A stretch of DNA of 64,000 nucleotides from Hydractinia symbiolongicarpus (lineage: Eukaryota; Cnidaria; Hydrozoa; Anthoathecata; Hydractiniidae), in contig NC_079878.1 of the NCBI RefSeq assembly GCF_029227915.1, positions 14,260,001 through 14,324,000 on the forward strand, in the 5' to 3' direction. Shown here in pieces: positions 21,101-32,600 of the stretch. The notes beneath the pieces were generated by a model. The model made no database searches. It was not told the origin of the DNA and was given only the letters and a program-made list of their open reading frames with translations. Within the stretch, counting starts at the first letter, position 1, and each line of letters opens with the position of its first letter. A program made the position numbers and the translations under genes.

Positions 21101-24100
21101 GCGGGGTAAAAAATCTTGGTAAAAATTATTAATCACGAAATACAACTTACTGTTCCTAAATCTTTAAGAGTTTCGTGACCATCAAAATTAGTAACTGCAA
21201 CTTCATTAAGCCAAGCTCTGGATACATCTTTGCCAAAAAACGTCACATGATAGCTGACCTAAATTATATATGTACTGTTATCTTTCCTAATGCTCGGTTA
21301 ACATTGGTGAGCATTAGGGTTCATATGTTAACTCTGAACTTAAAGAGTGATTTATAATCTTTACAGTGTAAAAAGATTGTAAGCACAATTTTATATTTTT
21401 TTTTTCAGGAAAATGAACCTGGTAAAAATGTGTCAAGAAAATTTAGAAGATTTCGCGAGAAGTAAATTATGCTTACTTTTTATACCATTTTTACGGGCTT
21501 TTATTTTATAGAAATGAATGCTGAAGTTGAAATCATGTACCTATTACATATATAAAGCAAAAGAAAAAATTATTGTAATTCGTTTTTTAAAAAGAAAAAA
21601 TGCAAATTTCGCGAGAAATAATTTTTGCGGATTTTACAAAGAAATCATTTTTTGCAAGAACTAATTTTTGAAATATTTATGAAAACTCGGTGAATTCGTA
21701 AAAATTAATTCCCGCAAAAAATAGGAACTAAACAAAATAATTTTTTAGCGATTATTATGTAATTCTCTACTCGTTTACATTAAAAATCCTGAATACGTCT
21801 TCACAGTATACCGTTGTAGTGAGAACTGTTGTCGTAGTGATATGATACTACTGCATTTACTCAGAAATATTAAGTGGCTATACACGTCATTTTTTATTTA
21901 GCGCTTAGAGCGCTGCCTTGAATTTTTTTTATGACGGATCGTTGTTAGAGAGACTTGAGGTGTTATACAGTGGAAAGGTATTCTTTATATGCAATATCTA
22001 CTGGCTTCTGTAATACCGTTAAATATACGGTGAATTACAAAACATAAAATTGCAATTTTGTGCACACACCATACACACACTATTTAACTCTACTTACTAC
22101 GGTCTTTTCTTTCCTATGCTCTAAATAGAAATAACTGTCAAAGTCCGGATCATCTTCAATAATACCAGGCCACCTAAAAAAAGGTTATGTATTGAGAAAA
22201 TGTATGATAAGTATGGGAAGTAACGCAACAAATATTTGGAACATAAAATTCTAAAGAAAAACTAAGATGTGGCAGACAAAGATAATCGTCTAAAAGTCCA
22301 TTTTGGAAATTCACCGCAAAATATGCTTTACTCAATATCACTATTTTGCAATAGTGGTTGCTATGGCATTAAGTGAAAGTTTTCCTTTGTATTTTTACAG
22401 ATTTTATCATGCAGAACATAAAAACAAAGATTAAACATCCAATTCTTAATATAATTTCCATACCATGGATAGCCAGGCATTTTTCCTAGCACGAGAGTTC
22501 CTGGTTTAAATGTAGTGTAGATCGACTCGTCTTCACTTCCAATGTCTGGGAAAGACTCTTGTGATAAATCACAGTCGTTATGTTGGCTATCTGTAAAAAA
22601 TAATGATCTTTAGTTATTAATAAATAATATTGGGGTCTAACAAACATTATAAGGCAGAGATTCATTCGTACAGAACACACAATTGAAAGGGACGCGTATT
22701 ATTTCCGGTCAGAAAGACATGGCTGCAATTATTTGTTTTAGGTTTATCGTATTCACTATTCATTGTCATTTTTTACCATTTGCCTTCCCTTAAAAAAATA
22801 GATCTCTTTGATCTTTAAATGTGTCCATAGGCACTCTTTTGTCTTTTTGTTTGTTTACATAAGCGTCTTCTTAGACAAAAGGCGGTGTTTACTTCAAATA
22901 GGGGCACATTAACTTGCAGTGGGATTTAATCGTCGACAGTAGAATATGAATCTCTATAATAATAGCCGTCGTCTGTCTGTCTCTGCTCTGACCCCCCGCT
23001 GAGTTAGAAAATGATGTTGCGGAAACACGAATATCAAATGCGATATAATTTTATCCACTTTGTTGCGACGGGTAAATTTAAAGGACGGGCTACCGCGTGG
23101 ATTTTTCCACGGGCTAACGACTAGTCTATATTATAATACCCGTATACGTCTGTCCGTCTGTCACGCAAAATGGTAGCTTAGCTGCGCAAGTATAAAAAGG
23201 ACGAGCAAACCCGTGGATTTTTCCACGGGCAACGACTAGTAATTTATAGAAAGATGGTTTGTATTACATACCTTCATTCATGCAACATATCCATTTACCA
23301 TCAGATACATTTCGTAAGTCATCTACGTAATCAATTCTTCTCCATTTTTGACATTCAGGACGATCACATTGTATCCATGAACTGCGTTTCTCTCGCCTTC
23401 TTAGTGCTTTTTCAGAGATGGGAGAGTCAACCTAAGAACGAAAATAATGACAACTTCTACAAGATTTTGATACTGATTTATTTGATTCAGTTGATTTATA
23501 AAAACCAGATGATTTTAGCTGCCATTTTAAGAAGAAAAGGCGAACGTTTTAACTTAATTATGTTTTCCCACCAAGTCAACAAAATACGCCATCGTTTGAA
23601 AAAACACCCACTAAAACAACAAGCGGACATAGCAATATACAAACCTTTTCTTGATTGTTCAGATCACTTTTCATTGAGTTTTGTAATTTTTCGTTAGATT
23701 CGAACATCGCAATACCGAACTCATCATCAACATCATCATCATTACTATCATTTCTTTGCGATGGAGAGCTTCGTTTGTGATGTGACATATTTTCATTACT
23801 TGAACCAGACGAGACTAATGAAGCAAGTTCATTATCTTCATCATTCACAGACAGTTTATTACCTTCATCATTCTCAAATGAATTACTTTCTTTATTATTC
23901 TCAGATAGTTCCTTGTCTTCACCGTTCTCAAATGAATTACTATCTCCGTCATTCTCTGAAGCATTATCTCCATTTTTAGTTAAATTTTTCAAGACAGACG
24001 TTTTGTCAATAAAACTGTTAGCTCCTTTATCAATGTTGTAATATGTTGATTCTACTTCAAAATTATTACAATGTATATTTTCTTCGTCAGACATTTTCTT

Positions 24101-24984
24101 TGTTTGATTTTCTTTCTAAAAGGAAAATAAAATTGTTAGTGGATTGGAATTTTGAGGAAAATATATTTTACACTACGCACATTTTGGAAATTATAAGAGG
24201 TCCTAAAAACACCTATACTAAACTATTGATTCAAGCAGTATCGATGTATGCAATACGGGCAACTATTAAATAAACTACGCAACTTCGTGTCTTGACCGCC
24301 TGGGTATCACATAAAGGTGACTTGTTTTAACCCCAAAGTGGCTATCAAATACACGTAGAAAAACTAAAGGGGCTACTAGCCTACTACAGGGTGGGGGGGG
24401 GGGGGGGGGCTAAAAAAATCTATCCTTGCACTGCATGATTTAGAAGGTTAAGTGATTAAGAAAGGAGAGGATTTAGTTGAGAAATGAGTCAAAGAGTTTT
24501 CCTTTGTCTACGAACGCCTGCAATTAAAAAAGAAAGTCGCTGACTCTCTGGTAAACTTTTAGCAAACCAATTTGGACATTGTACAATTTACTCAAGCAAA
24601 CAGCGTACCTATCTGTTGCTAATTTGATTATGGTAAAACAAAAAAAAAATGAGACACTGTAAATGGAATAATAACTGATTATAGTTAATTTTGGTGGTTA
24701 TAGGTAGTTCCATAATTTCGCAATACTGTCGAATAAGCAAAAAATCTAACCTGTTTTTTTATACTTTTTCCAGATTCGGTTTCAACTGTCTCCTATATAA
24801 AAAACACGTTACCTATATGCATTCACGCTTGTCGAATATAAATCAATATATATTAAATATGTTCAACATTTCAAATAAGTATACAAGTAAAATATGAAGT
24901 TGTTAAACATACTTTTTTCACTTTTCTTTCACCATTGTCAAAGTTGGTAATATCTTGAAACGTATCGAGTCGAGTAGATTCCAT
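18138..24984 (-). CDS. ZCWPW1: ZCWPW1-type protein: CW zinc finger plus PWWP histone reader, 12 exons
   Basis: I assembled twelve minus-strand exons: 24913-24984, 24751-24792, 23645-24115, 23272-23431, 22464-22590, 22098-22173, 21151-21258, 20741-20824, 20316-20376, 19834-19956, 18357-19592 and 18138-18247. All have GT-AG borders, phases agree throughout, and the total is 2670 bases (889 residues). Residues 1-195 are acidic, Ser/Asn-rich. The CW finger spans about 212-256 (SSWIQCDRPECQKWRRID, WICCMNE, final Cys in NDCD) with Zn cysteines near 217, 222, 244 and 255. The PWWP domain starts near 278 (GTLVLGKMPGYPWWPGIIE) and continues with YHVTFFGKDVSRAW. The helix after it, KAMEYSSEKRLRRYGFLKRY, matches ZCWPW1. 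A long Lys/Ser-rich tail ends in an acidic DLFALMSDEEK. In mammals CW binds H3K4me3 and PWWP H3K36me3 at meiotic break sites. A ZCWPW2 or pre-duplication origin is also possible. Confidence 0.9.
19684..19785. repeat. Perfect 51-bp tandem duplication in an intron
   Basis: Bases 19684-19734 and 19735-19785 are two head-to-tail copies without a visible difference. They lie between the exons 19834-19956 and 18357-19592 of the ZCWPW1-type gene and do not alter coding sequence. Confidence 0.9.
22951..23124 (+). mobile_element. Non-autonomous Helitron, first of a head-to-tail pair
   Basis: It begins TCTCTATAATAATAGCCG, followed by a TCTGTCTGTCTC stretch, and ends with a hairpin whose loop is ATTTTT (CGTGGATTTTTCCACG) and the terminus CTAACGACTAG. 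Helitrons start with TC, end with a hairpin and CTRR, and sit between A and T; these are all met here. The element lies in the intron between the CW exon and the PWWP exon of the ZCWPW1-type gene, antisense to it. Confidence 0.75.
23125..23239 (+). mobile_element. Non-autonomous Helitron, second of the pair (115 bp)
   Basis: It starts directly after the CTAG of the first copy with TCTATATTATAATACCCG. It carries GGTAGCTTAGCTGCGCAAGT and the GGATTTTTCC hairpin, and ends in CGACTAG before a T. The pair together is flanked by A (22950) and T (23240). Confidence 0.75.
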
Positions 24985-26686
24985 CCAACTTTAATTTCAC
25001 TAAATTTTATTATTTAGATACTATTTAGATAAAAAAAAGAGTGAAAAAAAAATTAAATAAGCAGGTTGCGAAGTTTTGAATTTTGGCAACAGTCAAGAAT
25101 AGTACTGGGTGTGCCACTATTATGATTGACATGTCTTTTTATTTTGTCAATCTTTCATCAGAACCAAACAAATTGGCTGTTGTTACAATTAATTCTAATT
25201 TCAGACATTTTGGGCAAAACAGATATTAGGTGTATACCACCTGAGTGTTTAGTTGTGATTTCTTTCATGCAATCCATGACATCTCTAGATTTTTCCTTAG
25301 TTAATCATTTTTCGTGGCTGGCATCAGTACTGTCCATTGAAATTCGTGGTAACCAAATTACGCCTTAAACACATCTGTATATTTTGCATACAGATTGTTA
25401 ATAGCTAATTAAATTTGAACTTATAAAATAAACATTTTTGAAACGATCTTACACATTATTTATATGCACTAAAGATGGTATTTTTACTGAGAAGATTTTT
25501 ACAATTTTAGATTGTTGTTTATCTTTACTCTTATCCAAACCCATGGTACGTTATTTGGCTGATTTTAACTCTTTTTTAGCAAATGAGAAATCCTTTCTTT
25601 TTAAAGGACTGACAGAAATTTTTTTTACTAAAACATGTACCTGAAATCTTTAAAAACCTACTGTAAATATACAAGCAACAATATCAGTTCCGTTTTTTTA
25701 TAAATAATTTCTAGAGTCCTTTTATATAAAGTATGAAAAAAAATTATATCTAGTTAAGATCTTTCATACAAACAAAGTACAAATAAAACAAATAAATTAC
25801 AATAAAAATGACTACAAGTTTATAAAATCAACAATTTACAAAATAATGTGAAACCATTTATTAATTGGTCAGCCATTTTCGGTAAACATTAAGAAGAAAA
25901 AAACATTACCATAACTGTATAAATGAATACTTTCTAGTGTTATGTTTTGTAGGATAAGAAAATAATGAGGATGGCCTCTGACTGAACGATTTTTTGTTTT
26001 GACATAAATAAAGCAGACATGTTACAAATTGATTGTTTCTGTTATTTTTCTCAGGCCCCAGAATTAGATTGACACAGAAAATAAAAATCTGTCCACCAAT
26101 CAAAAACAGTTTCGGTTTTGTTACGTTCCTTTTTTGTAGTAGCGAAAAGTCACTATTAGAATGCCTTAAAATTTAGTAGCAAAAGAAAGATGTACACATA
26201 TTTATCTGGATACTTATTACAAGCAGGACCAAATAAAATTTTGAAGGGTGTAACTAAAAACAATTGTGGTAAGGTGGGACAGGGGATTGGGAACAAATAT
26301 GCAAATTAATAACTTATTTTTTTAAAAAGGGACGACTATGTTTGTATAAAGGAATATTTTTATTTCCATGTATGCATGTTTAGGGTCAGTATTCAAATAA
26401 AATGTTTTTGTCAGTACTATAAGTACTAGATAAGGAAGTTAAAATTAAATCTAATTTTGAAATCCATTTGTACATAATATCACTGTGTAGTATTTAGTAA
26501 AAAAGAACAACAATAAAAATATAAATACTGTAGCATAAAAAGTACGTATTATACTCTTGTTGCGTTTTTAGCGAATATCTCACATCATGCCGTGTATATG
26601 ACATTAAAAAATGTTACTTTCAGGGGTATGAAGTACTAAAAAATTATTGACAAGAAATAATGATATAACGTATTTTAGACGAATAT
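24985..26686. other. Non-coding interval between WDR76 and the ZCWPW1-type gene
   Basis: AT-rich DNA with no exon of convincing splice context. It holds the WDR76 3' UTR at its right edge and the 5' flank of the ZCWPW1-type gene at its left edge. Two short frames (25126-25368 and 25438-25644) lack homology and are probably chance. Confidence 0.45.
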
Positions 26687-29600
26687 TCATTTCCAGATAA
26701 ATACTTTTCCTGAAGCATTCCCTGATATAAGTACATTATTAACTGGATGAAAAACATTTACAGATCCAACTGATGTCAGATATTCATGTTGAAGATTAAA
26801 GGACAAAAGTTGACCATTCAATCCGCATCCAAAAATATCAATCTAAAAAAAAATATAACTGTTAATACAAGAAATTGATAAAAGAAAAAGAATTTAACAT
26901 ATGCTTTAAAACACTAATTACAACATTCCAAACATTTGAATAGATTGTTTACTGCTGACTAAGCATATAAATGACATCATTTTGTTGTATTAACCCAAGA
27001 TTTTAATTCAGTCAACTATCATAATTTCAGTATTAATATTTTAAGCAACTTCAAAAAAAAAATGGTGGCAAATTTTGCTCAGTTTGTATTCCAAATTAAA
27101 TTTATTTACCAGTGTCTGATCTCATAAAATGTTTTTTAGAAATTATTAATTTTAAAGATTATTTTCAACACCTATTTCAAGGTAGCAGTGAAGAATGACA
27201 AAAATCCAAACCTGTCTAGGTTGTGACATACTACCACAAACAAAACAGTTATCTGTTTTGGGATCCCAACAAGCTCGAAATGTAGTCAACCAACGCCCAG
27301 TAAAGTTGTTGTGGCTAAATATAAACAATGTAATAATATTATTTGGAAACACCTACTAGTCAAAATGGCCCGTGGAAAAATCTACTTAATGTTATAACGT
27401 CAGAAAATTTAACATTTGAGACATAATTTTTACAGCGACATCAAAGGAAAATAAACACATCCACTTTGCCTGTTACAGACAGACACACACAGTCTCTGTA
27501 TTATTATAGGGACATATAATTGTGACTTTTTCTACCGTATTGGCCACGTTGGGGGTGTAGTGAAGCATCCATCTTTTTTGACATCGAATACCCTGAAAAC
27601 AGGAATTAAAGAACTTGAATTACTATGATTAATTACAAGCATCAATCTCTAATTGCATTAAATTACCGTAAATAGTTATCTTGTGAGGTCAGCAATAATT
27701 TATCACCGCTTTCAGGTGATAAAAAACAAGTTGACACAGATTTTCCAGCACAGAAGGAGGATAAGAAATTGTTGTTTTGGTGTGACATCATTCGCAAATC
27801 CCATGTTGCAACAGTTCTATACATTAATTAAATGCAGTGAAGTACAAATCAAGATTTTAAACTCAGTAATTTTTGGTCATATGTATACACAGGAGCGTTT
27901 TTTGTTATGTAACAAAAGGATAGGAAGTTGCCTATACAGGGTTCCCACTCTTTTTCAAAACAAAATTTGAGACGATTTGAGGACATTTGAGGAGATTTTT
28001 GTGATTTTTGAGGAGCTTTTGTTAACAGAATTGAGGAGATTTGAGGAGAAAAACTTGCACTTGTAAAAATGAAGGAACACACAGACTGGCATCTCAATAT
28101 TTTCTTGATAAGATAACTAAGAAATTTTGCTTCAAATGCAAACACAACAAAAAAGTAATGTTTGCAGGCCACAGCAACCACATATTTTTGAGGAGATTTA
28201 AGAAGAAAACCTACATTAAAAAAAATTAAGGAGAATTAAGGAGACCTTTTGAATTTGAGGAGTTATAAAAAGGCGTGGGCGCCCTGTTATACAGAGATTG
28301 GATTTTTTGAATGTTAAACTGGAAATTATTCGTAATTTAATCAAATGTAGTCAAAATATATTTACCCATCGAAACAGGCTGCAACAAATATTTCGTCTTT
28401 AAGCGGATGACAGTCCACACAACGCAGACTCTTTTGATGCAGCTTATATGTGTTCTCAGCTTTTCTATTAAGAGGATTACTATCTACTAAATTATTTCAT
28501 AACTATACAAAGTTTATTAAATGAGACAACTTTTTGCAGCCTAATACAATACAACAAATTTCAATTGTGGCAAGCATAGTAAAAAAGCTATTTGACAAGT
28601 CTGTCCATGGAAATTAGATTTTAGTGTAAGATTTTTTGTCCTCTTTCACATTCTAGTCAGCTTTTAGCTATTTAATAACTTACCCGGACTTAGTATCGAT
28701 CTGAAGTAGTTGTCCAGTGCTAGCTGCTGCTAGTAGCATATCTGGTTTATTCCTTGGCCATGCAAAATAATTAAATCTTTTATCTTCGTCCTCATCAAAG
28801 CCATAAACCTACCAAAAATAACAGTCATTCACATTATAAAAGTGCTAGGATCCCATAAGAATAGCTAATGGCAGAGAGTTTCTCCCATCTGTTTTAAATT
28901 TAATGATAAAATGTTGGTGGTTGGTCTAAAATGAATTTTTTTCTCCTCTTCATCCTCCTTTTTCTTAAACTAAACATACTCTTCAAATAATTTATCCAAA
29001 GTATATTATGATAGAATTTGCAAGACTTTAAATACTGATTTCTCTCAAAAATATTTCTTGTCCACTATAGATCTTTGAATAGGGTTTGGTCAGAACTGAA
29101 GCTACTAACGAAATGCAATCATATCTTTATTTCTCTTTCACATAACAAAAAAAAATATCACCTGTGTAAAGCTTTGGTGCTGAAAATCTCCAAAACGTAT
29201 CGTACCGTCATAACTGCATGAAAATAACTTGTTACAATCGAACGGTGCAAATTTCAAACAGTTTATTGGGCTGGAATGAGGTTCGAACAGAAAGACTTCA
29301 TTTTTTCCATTGTTAGAATCCTAAGTAACATAAAAAGTAAAATATAACATCGCTGAAAAAAGTCTGGCTACTGTCTTGTAAACAGATTCTAAAGTAAAAT
29401 GAACACCTGTTCACAATTTGGAAACATTGGTACCACGTTTACTTTTAAGAGCTTAGTTTTTGTTTACAGTAACCAGTTAACTATTGAAACATATTCTAAA
29501 TAGCTTGAAATGGTGGCACGCAATACTTTTCTGTTATGCTCAATTAAATATTTTTATTCTATCTGTTGTTTGTACTTATACATTCTTGGTCATAAATATT

Positions 29601-32600
29601 TGCACCCATGTGCGGTGGCACGTACAGGCATACATGCTACCACAGGCGTGCGATCAGTATCGCACACCTAGGAGAGCGGCAGACAGATTGCTGACGTAAA
29701 ATTGGAAAATTGCCGATGTAATTTTGTTGTGAAATTTAAATGAATGGTGTTATTATGAAGAATGTAAGGTATAGAGAACATTAAAGTCAACCCCTTTCCT
29801 TTATGCTGACACTCTTATGCTCGGCTGATGCATTACACCGAGACTCGAACGAAAGACGGAAGACCATTTGGAACCATGCCACAAGTCAGTCCGACCTTCA
29901 TCGTCACAGAGAATACTGCGAGAAGAGTGCGACTCGTGCAAGTTAAATATAACAAGAACATGGGAGGTTTTGTGAGAAGAGATGTTCTGCGGAGACTCTA
30001 AAAATTGAGTCTCCTGTACAGTTTTGCTTTGCATTAAACTGTGCCTGTGACAAGCATTTTCAAAGCATGTCACCGGCGACTTCTGCGATATTCAACTTAA
30101 TGATGCCCTGACCTTCAGTTCGTAAATAGCACGTGTACAAATTACTTCCTAATCAGTTTATCTTAAAACATAGAGAGCTTGTTGGAATAGAACTATTAAC
30201 TTAAGAAGTACACCATGTGGAAGGTAGGTCAATAGGATTTGTATTTCATTTCCATTTGTCATCGTCTTAAGGAGATCAATACAAGGTTAATGACGAAATT
30301 TTTTGCCAGCCGAAAAACCAAAAAAATATTGTCGACGCAAAGCCGACGCAAAACATTTGAAATGTATCTCACGTCAGCAATTTTAATGAAGGTGGGTATT
30401 TAATAGAAATACATTTTAGAGATACATTTTAACACAGAAGAACAATTATGTATTGGGTAAAGTTTGGGTAAAGGATTACTCTAAAATATCACAGTTCTGC
30501 TTGGCGTGTGTACGAAGTGGAACAAGGCGTGTGATAAAGAGCATGCACGAATTTCACATGGCGTGTGCGGAGGTGTGCATGCAATCGCACGCCATTCATG
30601 ACCAAACATTGAATTTTTGTTCTTATGTCGCTGGCAAAAAGAGTGCAAAAAAATAATGAATTTTTGTCATGAAGGACAGCTTTTACTGCATTATTCTTGG
30701 AATTAGGTTGAACGTGTTTAGTAAGTATTTTTTTTCAATTGGTTTTTTTAAATTCGTTCATGTTAGATATTGTTATTTGTCTGTACTTTGTTTTCAGTTG
30801 TAGCAGCTTGTGATGAAAGGAATTTTAACAAAGCTATGCGATTAAGATCTTACCACGTCCCAAATGCCAACTCCACCCCGCTTGTCACCAGCAACAGCCA
30901 ACACTTTCTCCTGCATTGGATGTATGGCGAGAGAAAAAATCCGATGTTTCGTCACTTTGCCAACATGTTGAACTACAAGAGCTTTGACATCTTTTTGATA
31001 TCTAAAAATTTGATCCATAAAAACAGTTTAAAATCAGAATTCACATAGTGATATTTAATGGGTGAAAATGTTGTATGTATACCTTTTAAAGTCAGATCCA
31101 ATGTTGTTGTTGTTGTCAGTTTTAACCTAAGATTGTTTACATGACATGTAAAATAGCTTATAAAGTAAAATTACTGACAGAATGTTGAAGATCCTTTGGA
31201 ATAAGTTGACCTACCATATTTCCTGGAATTAATGCCCTTTCAGATAAATCATTATTGAAAAAAAATCATTATTAAAAAAAATTCCCAAATACAGCAAACA
31301 TTTACCAAAGGCATGTCAAAATTTTCAATGGACTACGACGCCTCAAGTTGTTTTCCATTCCGCAATGGCCATAGAATACCGTCAAGTACGTGCACAATCT
31401 TCTAAAGGCTATAATAAGGCCTTTTGCAGCCTAATAAGGGCCTTACACGTAAATCATGTGCTTCAAGGAGCCTAGACCGGTGCGGATCGGTCTAGTCCTT
31501 CCACTCTCAATGGACTACGATGACTCAAGTCGTTTATCTTTTATTTTTGTAATCAGTGTTTTATGCTTATATTTAACCAATCAGTTTGATGGAGTAGATA
31601 CATTGACAATAATTACAGCTGATCCTTTTTTTGTTGAATATTTAATACAACAGCTATAACAGTTACATAAATGTTGTTTACTTAGAATTGTCACAAAACA
31701 CCAAGAGCTTGATCAAATTTAAAGCCCTCTGATTTCTTATAATCCTGTGATATTCACTAATTTTCTATTCTAAGTGATAATAATCTAATAGAACCTTGTT
31801 AATGTTATCAAAATGGGTTAATAAATTTAATAGGTTAATTCAATAAATTTAATCTTTCCTTGCAGTAGTAAACTGGGCTGGACCTGAAACTAATAATTGA
31901 AGGACAAACAGGGGATAAACTTATAAGAAAATTCATGATAAATTTGAGGTTTTAAAATTAATAGAAGCAATTATTAAAAAGGGGGAACTTTAACCCTTTT
32001 AAATTAAAATAGTATGGCTAGATGAGAAGTACATTATAATGTCTGTTTAATGTTTAACGTGTATACCTTGTTTATTGTACTCCATGTCTTGACTGCAGAG
32101 TCACATACAGATTTTTCTATATCATTGATAACTTCCATAGACATTTTTTCAGGCTTACGTTCCTTCAGTTATAAAAAAAGAAGCATAAGCAATTAAAGCA
32201 AAGACTCAATAAAGGCATTTGATACTTTGGCTTTCAAAAGTGGAGCATATTCGTGGGGAGAAATCTTCAAGCATAATAGGGAGCACTCATTTTAGGGGGA
32301 GAGGATTATTGTAGACGGAGGGTTTCTTAATTGAAGGAGTACTTGAATGAGTCTTTCCAATATTCAATTTTTTCACACTGTTGTGTTAAAGGTAAACAAA
32401 ATTGGCATGCAAGTATAAAATAGAGTTTAACAAACTCAAGGATTGCTAACTATGAAGATACATACAAAAAAGTAAATGTGAAAAAACATAATATATATAA
32501 TCATACATGTTCAACGATAGGGTCAGCAAAAACATAATGTGGTTGAAATGATATTGGATCAGCTTCCAGCTTTTGAATGCGAAGTGACCTCCTTGTTGGT

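Noticed and set aside
23254-23697. 147-codon plus-strand frame
   Set aside because: It lies opposite the CW exon and part of the exon at 23645-24115 of the ZCWPW1-type gene, which explain the region with domain matches.
24094-24094. ATG at 24094 (MSDEEN) as the start of the ZCWPW1-type protein
   Set aside because: The frame is open upstream to an acceptor at 24117, and two phase-matched exons lead to an ATG at 24984. It remains possible as an internal start.
24389-24409. G homopolymer of about 19 bases as a G-quadruplex control site
   Set aside because: A single uninterrupted G run in intergenic DNA is more simply a slippage tract, and its length may be a sequencing artefact.
28041-28229. 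62-codon frame in a WDR76 intron
   Set aside because: It lies inside the hAT-like MITE and is low in complexity.
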